From Syncephalis fuscata (Eukaryota; Zoopagomycota; Zoopagomycetes; Zoopagales; Piptocephalidaceae), in contig JAHLTZ010000154.1 of the NCBI GenBank assembly GCA_025786725.1, positions 1-21,217 on the forward strand: a stretch of 21,217 nucleotides of DNA, in the 5' to 3' direction. The notes under the pieces were generated by a model. It worked only from the letters and a program-made list of their open reading frames with translations, made no database searches and was not told where the DNA came from. Each line of letters starts with the position of its first letter. The first letter of the stretch is position 1. Positions 8,737 through 18,157 of this stretch are shown here, in pieces. Both the position numbers and the translations under genes were made by a program.

Positions 8737-9567
8737 TATCACAATTGCCACCAGTAAATATTCAATTATACTAGTAATATAGGCCTGAAATGAAACTTGA
8801 CGTAGAAGCCTATAGCAGATTTAATGACAAACTGCTTGAAATTTCAAAACACTTTTTAGCAAACGATTGTCTTTAACAATCAGCTACTCCATATTTGAAT
8901 AAGCGACAAACTACCGGACAGTTTTGAATTCAAACCTGGTTTATCTATACCAAGACTTACACAACTAAATTAGTAATGATTTTTGAGTTGTGGGCACAAT
9001 GACATTATTATTTACAGTTGCATATTGCATAGTTAAAATGCATATTAAAGTTGATATTTCATGTGCACTAGAAGTACAAATGGCACTTTTTAAAATTGAT
9101 ACATGTATTTTAACTAAAACAATTCTGACAATTAAGCTAGCAAATTAGAATAAGAATAAAACAACGGTTTACGTTACTATTTGATGTACCAAGATACATA
9201 TAAGTATATGTTATAATAAATTCACAGATGAGTGTCGATCAGTGTATATGTACATAAACCAGTCGATCACTCAGAGTGCTTGTTAAACTAATTAGATTTG
9301 CTGAATTGTAACACGAAAAGTACAACACTACAAAGAATGTTTACAATTTTACTAGCTAACTAATCTAATGGTTGTAGCACTGTGACCATCACTATGGGCT
9401 TGACTTGAAGTAGGCCGTGTTTTACTTAATACTATGCCGATCTGCTTTTCTATTGATATGGGCAATGCAATAATCAAGTATAATTTTTCATTCAAACCCA
9501 TTTTAATATCTGCTATAAAATACCACTAGTAATTATACTGATGCTGGATATTCAGTGGTATACTATA
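8737..9567. repeat. Distal upstream block of copy C, inverted repeat arm
   Basis: The complement of 1393-2222, with no difference noticed on reading. The homology ends at 9567; beyond it the sequence (ACTCAAAGTAGC) is unrelated to that left of 1393. No open frame. The hairpin seen at 1687-1729 is repeated here near 9231-9273. Confidence 0.88.
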
Positions 9568-10332
9568 ACTCAAAGTAGCTTCTTTAGTATTATGTTTCAT
9601 ATTTTTACTAACATAAAGTAAGATAATTTGATTTTTGTGCTATAATCTTTAAGTTATTATGCATTTCCGTCATGAGCTATCGTACTGCTGCAGCTGCTGT
9701 GACATTATATATGCAAGGATAGTCTATGATTATTCGAATCACTGCAATATACAGCAGCAACCATTACAGGCATTCTTTATTTACATATGCGTACATTATA
9801 TCCGATAACCAAGCAGCTGAATGTTACACACACAAATGATTTATTTTGCTGAATTTACTTGTAATAGTACAAGCTTGTATTTTAGTATCAATTGTTGTTA
9901 TAATACATTACCGTTAGATATTAAATGGTAAGTGCAGCCATATCTAATACATTCAGTTTATTTAATGCATCACACCAATTAGAACATCATTGCAATGCAA
10001 TAATATTGAAGCTATACTATGTCTAGTTATATTATGTATGCTATGTGTTTTCATATGAATACTACGCATGTAACTATGAAAATATGTATTATAAATTTAT
10101 TATTATGTTCATAAATTTATAGCAATTATGCTATATTTCTTACAACTTGGACGAATGCAATTGACATTGTTTTGCATAGTTACTGTGAGAAAAGTTAGAC
10201 AGTTTATTACTATTGCCTTTTGAAATTGGCAGATTGTGTGCGCGTAGATATACTAAGAATTGCTATGTTTGCACCAGACTGACTATTTCTGAATAAAAAT
10301 GTGTTAGCCATACCATGCATTAAAGCGTTTTC
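9568..10332. other. AT-rich intergenic region, nothing recognised
   Basis: 765 bp between the M36 repeat block and the small secreted-protein gene. It has short AT-rich direct repeats (TATGTATTATAAATTTATTATTATG region near 10081-10120, a few bases per unit) but no open frame, RNA gene or mobile-element signature that I can support. The part nearest 10150-10330 may be 3' untranslated sequence or a last exon of the neighbouring gene. Confidence 0.5.
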
Positions 10333-10774
10333 CTAATACTTACAATTGTCGCATTCCTTGTGACCATTGTCTCTGTTGAGTCGGCAAGAACCATTCCTGC
10401 ATTGATCGGAGCTATAGTATCTTTCGCCTCTGCCAAGATCATATCTATCATTTTTGTTATTATGATAGCACCTTTGGTCCATGTCCCTTTTGTTTCTAAA
10501 GCTATCGAAATCATTGCATATATTTTCCATATGTCGACTCCTTGAACGACTGTTTCCTCTGCATTTTTTTCCCAAGCTATCCCAACCACCGTTATCTTCC
10601 ACAGTGCGGCATTCATCGGACATATCTATTATAAAACAGACGCTAGGTTAAGTTCTGAACAATAATGCTATTATTATAAACCATCTTACTGTTATTTTTT
10701 GCCTCTGCTACCGAATATACACTTGCGAGGGTACCGATAACGATGGTGGCAACGAATAGGTTGTTAAAATGCAT
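10333..10774 (-). CDS. Small secreted cysteine-rich protein, function unknown
   Basis: I do not recognise this family. The model has two exons, complement(10690-10774) and complement(10333-10625). They are joined across a 64-bp intron that starts GTAAGA and ends ATAATAG, giving 125 residues. Exon 1 encodes a clear signal peptide (MHFNNLFVATIVIG to VAEA, likely cleaved after residue 25), opening with MH like the M36 proteases. The mature part of about 100 residues is charged and rich in Asn, Asp and Arg, with eight cysteines spaced 15, 14, 15, 22, 4, 10 and 2 residues apart, ending CRNGSC...CDNC. An even cysteine number after a signal peptide suggests a disulfide-bonded extracellular protein. 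A good donor (GTAAGT) overlaps the stop region at 10337, so the true C-terminus may differ. Another long frame on the same strand (10320-10616) is a shadow, since it does not join the signal peptide. Confidence 0.68.
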
Positions 10775-11667
10775 TTTGTTGTTGCTGGTATTATAGCTTG
10801 AAAATAGTGAGTGCCGGTCCAAATATTATAGTATTGCTGATTAAGGAGCTACTGGAGTAAAGATTAAAATTCAAATGGTAGATAGATGTGCTGCTGACGA
10901 TGCCTGTGATGTTGAATGTCGAGTAAAAATATGCAAACTATTGTGCTGTTTAAATAGCAACGATTTGGCGTTTTCAATCTGTTAGCTTTGCCGATTTGTT
11001 GCAAAAAACAGCAATCAATTACAAGAATAGCATAGTTACAGGTATTTGCTGTGCCATTTCAAGCTTTGCATATTTACTAATACTGTATAACCTGTTTGCC
11101 TTGACACAAGCAACCAGACAATTACGAGTTGAATTTCAAAAAAATACTAATTTATTCTAGTGTTGTTAGTTCGTTACTGGTCAAATATGAAACTGGTTCG
11201 CAGCTACATTGAAACAACCAGTTTAAACCGGCGTGACTGTCAAAATTTGTTGCAATATTTCTATTTTTACTAACAAAAGCTATATTTAGAAATTCTAGAA
11301 ACCTTTATTGTCAAGTTCAGTACTCCAAGCCGCCTATGCAATTCAATGAGTAAATACCAAGACATTACTCATTCGCTTTGGTACGAAATAGCTACAGTGC
11401 ATTGTATGAATTAAATTATAGTAAAATAACAAATAAACTAGCAGTTGATATTGATGTCAGTTACATTAATTTATTGTCGATATAGCATCATTTATATCTA
11501 TTGAATTTAAATCAAAAATAATAACGCAAAATATAATATTAACATTCTGATATAAAAATACTTATACGTAATGTGCCAAAGTAAATTACAATCAATACAC
11601 ACAATCGCAATTAGAAATGTTTTAATTTAAATAATTGACTATTTATTTCATTTTACTCAATAAAATG
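10775..11667. other. Intergenic region upstream of the cysteine-rich gene
   Basis: 893 bp between the 5' end of the cysteine-rich gene and the 3' end of the ceramidase gene, both on the minus strand. It should hold the promoter of the former and the terminator of the latter (AATAAAA lies just beyond the ceramidase stop on the coding strand). No open frame or RNA gene is seen. Confidence 0.5.
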
Positions 11668-14288
11668 CTACGCGACTACTTGGAATGTACTAGAAGTTCC
11701 GTTGTGTGAAATGATATTTTGAACAATTGTGCGGTGGTGTCCAAAGTGTTGAATCCGATAGGTGCCCGCTATAACAAATAGATCAGCATTAATATACTTT
11801 CATATATTTAGTTAGTTAGTTAGTTATACTTACGTTGAGTATCGGCCTCGATATCCCATTCAATAACTGCTTTATTTTCTCCCAAACCGTTCACCTTGAC
11901 CCAGTTGTAACGAGTGCTCCAATGGCCATCGTCACGAACACGTTTCCAGGCCTTGGTGGCTGGATCTTGTCGCTCAACGGAAATGTATGATTCTTCCAAG
12001 AGCAGATTGTTGCGTGGATGGCCAGTCCAGAAGGTAACGCTCACAGTGTTGCCACGATTGTACGACGGCTTTACATCGACGTTAACATCACCAAAAGACT
12101 TCCCAATGGGGTGTGAATCAAGCACTACACCGGTTTGCAAAGTGATAAACTTGCTGGAAAAGTCCTGCGGGGCAGAAGCAGAGATGATACGAGTATTGCC
12201 GGCCATGGCCTGTACCAGTTTGACAGCATTTTGGATGTAGGCTGGCAGCGAACCTGGTCCAAAAATAGTTGAAGCGGCTTCATAGCGCTGTGCAACATAT
12301 TCTTCGGGTGTGGTGGTATAGCTAGCATAGGTGTTTGATGGGCCGGACACGATAACCGTGGCATCTTCACCGACCAGACCTTGAGCAATGGCAGCTTGTT
12401 TAATTGCTTCACGCATACGACGGCCAGACATGGTGGTGAATTCGGCTGGCACGCCTACAATGAATACTTGACCAATACGAAATACTTGTAGCTCGACAAT
12501 GGTAGGTTGCCACTCATAAGGGAAGTGTGTTTCGCCAGTGTTTAATAGAATTGGTTTTGGATATTGACAGGCTACTTGTGCCTTGGATGGGCTCTTTGTA
12601 ATAATAGAACCGGCAAGGTTCCAAAGTGGATTTGATGTGTTTTGACCTTGATAGAAATCAAATTGGCCGGGACCTGTAAACGACAAGAATAATAGTTACA
12701 TGATTAGATGGTGTCGACAAAAACATATAAGAAATGTAAATTACCATCTGTAGTACCGGCAGCCATCGCATAGCCCATAGCGGGTGGACAAGTGTGGCCA
12801 GCTGTGCCGTTTGCATAGGTAAATGCCATATTGGACATATCGATGTACATATGCTGGAAATCAACAGCGCCTGATAATACCTTTTGAGGTTTACCTTCAT
12901 ACAGTTCACGTGCCTTGCTGAACTGGCGATCGCCAATAATAGCGTTGCTGGCAAAATCGCCTTGTTTCCATCCAGGACCACTATTAGTTGTCTCTTTATT
13001 AGTAATGATAAATAAATGGTAAATACACCTACCGAGCCACGCATAATTCGTTCTTTCCATTGCATGTGCTACGCTGATAGTCACAAGGAAGGCCAGTGTC
13101 CATACACTTTGCTCCTTCAGTGTTGGGGGAAACATCGCCCATGTTTGTTTGACTGAATGCAGCCACAAAGCCAGTTGGCAAGCCTGTTGCGCTTTCTGGT
13201 GGATTCATTGCTTGTTCAAATTTAATAGCGGCATAACTATACGATAAATGCACGTTAGATGCAATAATTCCATATGATTTAGCTTATTTTTGTCTTATTT
13301 ACCCTTTGTTATCACCGGTAACTAGGGTGTTTGTGTTGTTCATGCTTGTGCCATGTGTGGCAAACCAGTTAACTTGGCCAATGCCTTTGCCCGATGCATC
13401 GTTGAATCGCAGCAATGTCATATCTTTATCGGTATTGTACTGGTAGCGAGCTCGTTCCTCGGCCGGATTGCGTTCGTAAGAAGAAGGCGACCGATTAATA
13501 CTGGCATCAAGCAGCTCACCGACGTGGACTGAAACGCTTCCTGGCTGTAAACCTTTATGAGCACGTTCAATTGACAGTACAATGCCGGAAACAAGAGCCT
13601 CAGCGGACTGGTTGACCCAACCGAGTGCGGTTAAGTCGTAAAGGAGATAGCCGAGCCAACCTGCCGGTCCAGAGTGACTGTGTGTACCGGTAATCATCAC
13701 GTTCTTTTGTGTGTAAAGGTCGGCACCAAACTTTTCTTCAAGACGCTTGATGACTCGCTGGCGTACAAACTGCGACATCATAGCCGTGTCGGTCGTAATA
13801 TGTACAACACGTTTATTAGAGGCCGTATCATGTACAATAAATGCACGCGAATAGATACGCTGACGAAGCCCAGTGCCTTTCTGTTTAATGTTGGCATAGC
13901 CCATGAAGTTGACCTCGGCTGATTGGCACGGCAGAGGCGTAAAAAAATAAGTTTGACGGTAAGTCATGCACGCATATTAGTGAATGCACACTATTTCATA
14001 TGTTGTATAACCTACCAATAGGCCTATCGTGTCGAATGAGATGCGTGCGCAAGGTAAAAAAGCCATCAGTATCCGGTTGTTATTCCGCTCTATATTCTGA
14101 TACTTACCCCGTAATATCAGCAATACCCGCACCAACCTGAGTAAATTAAATTGATTAGTTTTGATTAATTAAATAAAACACACAGCAGTATAACCTACAT
14201 TGTAGCTTGCATTGACGGCCACGGCAGCAGACACAAGCGTTAATGCTAAGCAAGCCAAGCTTGCGTGTGAGAAAGAGCCAAATATCAT
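11668..14288 (-). CDS. Secreted neutral ceramidase
   Basis: Hydrolyses the N-acyl bond of ceramide to sphingosine and fatty acid at neutral pH, outside the cell or at the cell surface. The exons on the minus strand are 14199-14288, 14108-14136, 14016-14023, 13303-13918, 13033-13236, 12745-12980, 11834-12673 and 11668-11768. Together they give 707 residues, in the family's usual range, with every phase consistent. Residues 1-27 form a signal peptide. Family landmarks in order are VGAGIADITGPIAEVNFMGYA, GTHSHSGPAG (zinc histidine), NRSPSSYERNPAEER, WFATHGTSM (zinc histidine), GDVSPN with the catalytic serine, CDYQ...CNGKNELC, VPAEFTTMSGRR, SNTYASYTTTPEEYVAQRYEAAST and the C-terminal immunoglobulin-like domain ending GTYRIQHFGHHR. 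The third exon is only 8 nt but is needed to read ITGPIAEVN. The gene is divergent from NDUFB7. Confidence 0.95.
14016..14023 (-). other. 8-nt micro-exon of the ceramidase gene
   Basis: On the minus strand GCCTATTG is preceded by ACGATAG and followed by GTAGGTTA, that is, valid acceptor and donor. Including it joins ...ATT ACG GG / GCCTATTG / CC GAG GTC..., restoring ITGPIAEVNFMGYA, the most conserved N-terminal motif of neutral ceramidases. Skipping it shifts the frame. Flanking introns are 84 and 97 bp. Confidence 0.8.
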
Positions 14289-15051
14289 GGCTAAATAACT
14301 TGGCGATAAATAGTAAAGCTTTAAAGTTCGGTTGCTCAAAAGTTGTTGTTTGGGCGTTAAGAACTGGCTATAGTTGTGATAATATTCGTAGCGTAGTAAC
14401 TATTGTGATGGAGCTACGGTAAACGTAAATATAAAAGAAAAACAGAGCGTAAATAGAGGATAGCAAGAAAACGTAGAATAGTACAAAGCATGGCAAGATG
14501 ATGTGTGTGCAAACCAGACTGTTTTATAGTAAATGTGGAGTAGGGATACACAGAACGTGGTCCTACACTGTACTGGTTTGAACAAGCCAAGTGAGTAAAA
14601 AAGAATTGGCCTGTATTTTGATATGGCCTGTTTTTTAAAAAATTAGATTAATGAGCAAAATAAACTGGAAAAAAAGAGATTTGTTTATTTATTTATATAT
14701 ATATGTGGTACTAAACTGATAGATACTAAAACGAATAAATGGAATATAAAATAGTTTTATTGGCTATGCATACGTATATCATATATGAGTGTGTGTTACT
14801 ATGACTAGTTAAATTATTAAACAACTCATGCAATTTCACTACACTCTTAATATGTGTTACCTTTGTTTGCTAGTTTTTGGATAAACTGTCAATATTATAC
14901 AAGTAGATGCCATTGAATGGACAGTGTTGTATTCAGCGCGAGTTGTTTTTACACTATTACAGCTACAGCAACAACACCAACACCAACTATCGCTACTACT
15001 AACAACATCACATTTTCATCTGTCACTCTATACGAGATTATTGCACAAACG
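14289..15051. other. Divergent promoter region, ceramidase / NDUFB7
   Basis: 763 bp between two divergently transcribed genes. It must contain both promoters. The part just before NDUFB7 (about 14950-15010) is CA-rich, typical of an unstructured fungal 5' leader. (AT)n runs occur near 14693-14704. No RNA gene or further coding frame is supported. Confidence 0.5.
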
Positions 15052-15440
15052 ATGGCCGATAGTAACCCACGCAGGATTCCAGTACCTGAACCAGCCAACG
15101 ATGATTTGCATCCTCGTATGAGTGCCTCACGAGAGGACATGAAGAAAAATCGAGTTCCCCTGGAGTGGCGCGATTATTGTGCCCATAAACTGATTCCGCT
15201 TAACAATTGTCGCTACGAAACGTGTTTTATGCCATGGAAGTGCGAGGAAGAGCGACATGCATATGAAAAGTGCCAATACGATGAGTAAGTAGATTTGTTA
15301 CATTCAGTACTTGTCGCTTCAATACAAGAGCTAATAGATGTATATGTATCTATGTATTATAATTGTTATTTATTAGTTATAAGCGACGCATGAGACTAGC
15401 AACAAAGATACGCGAGGAACAGAAACACGAAACAGCGTAA
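15052..15440 (+). CDS. NDUFB7: NADH dehydrogenase (complex I) subunit NDUFB7/B18
   Basis: An accessory subunit of mitochondrial respiratory complex I, facing the intermembrane space. Two exons (15052-15284 and 15377-15440) around a 92-bp intron encode 98 residues. The CHCH fold is shown by twin CX9C motifs, CAHKLIPLNNC and CEEERHAYEKC, which are oxidised by the Mia40 import route. Family blocks MSASREDMKK, VPLEWRDYCAH and HAYEKCQYDDYKRRM are present, and the split codon GA/T restores the usual DYKRRM. The start at 15052 (MADSNPRR) fits the short fungal form. The frame is open further up to an ATG at 14917, which would add 45 Thr/Ala/Ile-rich residues with no resemblance to the family, so I treat that as leader. 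Its presence indicates aerobic mitochondria with complex I. Confidence 0.93.
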
Positions 15441-15753
15441 TAATGCTGGTCAGATAATCGTGATTGCATATAAATATACCAAGTAATTGGTAATAGCAAT
15501 GATGATAATGATAGTGATTATTGATTATTAAACAAATGTTATTTGGTTCTTGTTAGAATTAGATTATTAGTATTATGTCTGTTAGTAGTAGTATTATGTT
15601 TATTAATATGTAATTAATATTGAATTAATATTGAATTAATATTGAATTCATATTGAAAGAGTCGACAATAAATGATATCGACCATTTGTTATTATTGTCA
15701 TTATTATTATTTAATCCAATAGTCTTTTCACCTTTTACATTAGTTACTTACTA
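15441..15753. other. Intergenic region NDUFB7 - eEFSec
   Basis: 313 bp that must hold the NDUFB7 terminator and the eEFSec promoter. It contains TATTATTA-like runs and a perfect-to-near-perfect tandem array at 15612-15655. No gene is seen. Confidence 0.55.
15612..15655. repeat. Tandem repeat, 4 x 11 bp
   Basis: Four adjacent copies of AATTAATATTG; the last has one change (AATTCATATTG). It lies about 100 bp upstream of the eEFSec start codon. The number of copies could differ between strains. Confidence 0.9.
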
Positions 15754-18091
15754 ATGGCGTCTTTGTCGTCACTCAATATTAGTATTGGCATACTTGGTCA
15801 TGTAGACAGTGGCAAGACTACACTGGGTAGGACGTTATAGTAATAGCCAGTACGACTGTTGAAGTTAACGTGTAATAACAAGAATAGCCAAACAGTTAAG
15901 TAGTATTGCTTCAACGGCGGCATTCGACAAGAACCCACAAAGCCAAGCCCGAGGAATTACACTCGACTTGGGCTTCTCTGGCTATTATACACCAGCACCT
16001 AGTCATTGGAGAGGTGAATAGTTAATGAATATGGCTATTATGTTGAAAGGCTATTTAACAACGACCATAGAACGTGGTATCGATGTGGACCAAATACTTG
16101 TAACCTTAGTTGACTGTCCAGGTCATGCATCACTTGTACGCACAGTCATTGGCGGTAACTATTAATATATAAACATAAACATAATAGCCATAATGAATAA
16201 GTGTATCTTAGGGATACAAATTATTGATGTAACACTTTTAGTTATAGATATTACTAAAGGAATTCAAACACAAACCGCTGAAGTAAGTAAAAAAATATTC
16301 TTATTTGTATTTAATATATAATAATAATACAATTATTAGTGTTTAGTGTTAGCACAGATTATTAAACGGCCTATGGTAATTGCATTAAACAAAATTGATT
16401 TATTACCTGAAAGTATTCGATCTGCGAAAATAACCAAAGTAATGAATAATTTACTTAATAAAATAAATATTAATTAATTTTATAATATAGATATCACAAG
16501 CTATAACAAAGGCTATTCTTCCATTGGGATTTCGTAATATTCCAATTATTCCAATATCAGCTCAAACTACCTCTAATACTAGTGCTACTGCTACTGCTAA
16601 TAGTGACGGTAATATAGCTACAAGTGGTATTGATGAACTTGTACACGTACTGTGCTCAGTATTTCCAATACCAGCACCAATTGATCCACACCGTCCATTT
16701 CTATTTGCCGTTGATCATTGTTTTGCACTAAAGGGAAAAGGGACTATTATGACGGGTACAGTATTGGATGGTACAGTAACTATTGGTGATGTGAGTATTT
16801 AACCGGAATAGCTAGTTAGACTGTAATATAATAAATGTAATAGAATGTGGAAATTGCCTTGGGTCACGAGAGAAAGGTCAAAAGTATGCAACAATTTAGA
16901 CAGCCCATTTCTACAGCCCATAAAGTAATTACTCTATTAATTAGTAAATCGATAGATAGGTGATCATAGACTAATATGTAGTATAGGGCAACCGTATTGG
17001 TATTTGTGTTAAGCAACTTGATCCTGATATATTAGAGCGAGGATTAGTTGCCACACCTGGTACAGTGCAACTTGCCTATGCAGCCATCATCGATGCTCAT
17101 AGAATTCAGTTCTATAAAGGATTCTGTCTATCTCGTAGTAAATTTCATGGTAAATAAAAGTATATATATATATGGAAATCTAATAGCTGTAATAGTTACT
17201 GTAGGATATGAAACTGCCACTGCCACTGTTACGTTCTTCTCTAGTAAAAGTCATAATGGTAATTAGAATGTAGTAATTGAGCATTTTTATAATCTAACTG
17301 TTTATTAGGTGAATTTCAATTAAATGAGCTCTATTTATTTGAATCATCGCTTGAACCATCCGATAATGAAGAACAAGTAACAACAAGCAATTACTGGGCC
17401 TTACTAGAGTTTGATAAGCCAATTCAGTGTGTATCCAATGCACTGACTATTGTATCTCGACTTGATACAGATATTCGTATCCTTTAACCAGTACTAGTAC
17501 AAATACCATCAATAATAACATTCTTAATAATGTAGATACTAAACAATGCCGTATGGTATTACACGGTTATTTGCAGTTAATTATCAAAGATGCACAATAT
17601 AAAACAACTGTTTTACCTCAACTACGTATTTATAAAGAACGTACACGCACAGCAATCATTGATCGGGTAATTATTTAGCAATATGTATAACTGGCACTAT
17701 ATTCACTGTTACTACTATCAGATTATTGATGATTATACATTAATTGGACGGGGTCTTGTGAAGAAAGAAGGTAGTTTAGATAAATTTATTGGATTAATCG
17801 TAAAACTGGGTCGATTAGGTAAATAGCCATCAACTAACTTTTATTACTAATAATTGATACTATTTGTTTATAGATAATGAAGTGATGGGTAAAATTGAAT
17901 CCACTTTTGGTACAAGTGGCAAGTTCAGAATTACTACTACAGATAAAATACCTGTTACATTACGTCAATCATTATCACGTCGATCTCCGGCAACTACTGT
18001 AGTTAATGGTGCATCTCGTGCTGAAGAACAATCAATTCGATTACAATTCAAGAAACTACTATATGATCCTCAAAAACATATTATTCAATAG
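15754..18091 (+). CDS. EEFSEC: Selenocysteine-specific elongation factor eEFSec (SelB)
   Basis: A GTPase that delivers Sec-tRNA to UGA codons marked by a SECIS element. The exons are 15754-15826, 15888-16013, 16071-16154, 16212-16282, 16340-16438, 16491-16790, 16844-16924, 16987-17149, 17196-17258, 17309-17476, 17536-17666, 17722-17818 and 17874-18091, giving 557 residues in consistent phase with no broken frame. GTPase motifs are GHVDSGKT (15-22), ARGITLDLGF (45-54), DCPGHA (81-86) and NKID (135-138). GHVDSGKT with RGITLDLGF is typical of eEFSec, whereas EF-Tu and eEF1A differ there. Next come FAVDHCFALKGKGTIMTGT, RIGICVKQLDPDILERGL, SRLDTDIHTKQCR and the domain IV block STFGTSGKFRI (about 495-505), found in eukaryotic eEFSec. 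Exon 3 could instead start at 16050 and exon 9 at 17187, each adding a few residues in frame; I prefer the forms that fit the family and intron size. All catalytic motifs are intact, so the gene looks functional. Confidence 0.95.
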
Positions 18092-18157
18092 TAAAACACT
18101 GATTGATCGATTGATTAATTGATTGATTGATATATAGCCATATATTAAGATATTTAT
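18092..18157. other. 66-bp convergent intergenic gap with (GATT)n run
   Basis: The stop codons of eEFSec (+) and UTP18 (-) are separated by only 66 bp, which include a short GATT tandem run (about 18102-18130). Their 3' untranslated regions must overlap or be extremely short. Confidence 0.8.

Noticed and set aside
1393-9567. Inverted repeat as a transposon with terminal inverted repeats
   Set aside because: No transposase or reverse transcriptase frame, no target-site duplication at 1393 or 9567, and the repeated unit is a protease gene with its flanks.
10320-10616. 98-codon minus-strand frame overlapping the cysteine-rich gene
   Set aside because: It is the alternative frame of the same exon, ends in hydrophobic sequence without a signal peptide, and does not join in frame to the upstream signal-peptide exon.
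11807-11826. (TTAG)n run as telomeric repeat
   Set aside because: Only four to five units, not TTAGGG, and it lies at the 5' end of the last ceramidase intron.
14400-14585. 61-codon minus-strand frame upstream of ceramidase
   Set aside because: Low-complexity Ser/Phe/Thr translation with no recognisable motif, located in the 5' region of the ceramidase gene.
14917-15051. Upstream ATG extending NDUFB7 by 45 residues
   Set aside because: The extension is Thr/Ala/Ile low complexity encoded by CA-rich leader DNA and unlike the family. CHCH proteins of the intermembrane space do not need such a presequence. A second start cannot be fully excluded.
17048-17266. 72-codon frame inside eEFSec
   Set aside because: It runs across an intron in a frame different from exon 8; the conserved protein needs the spliced frame.
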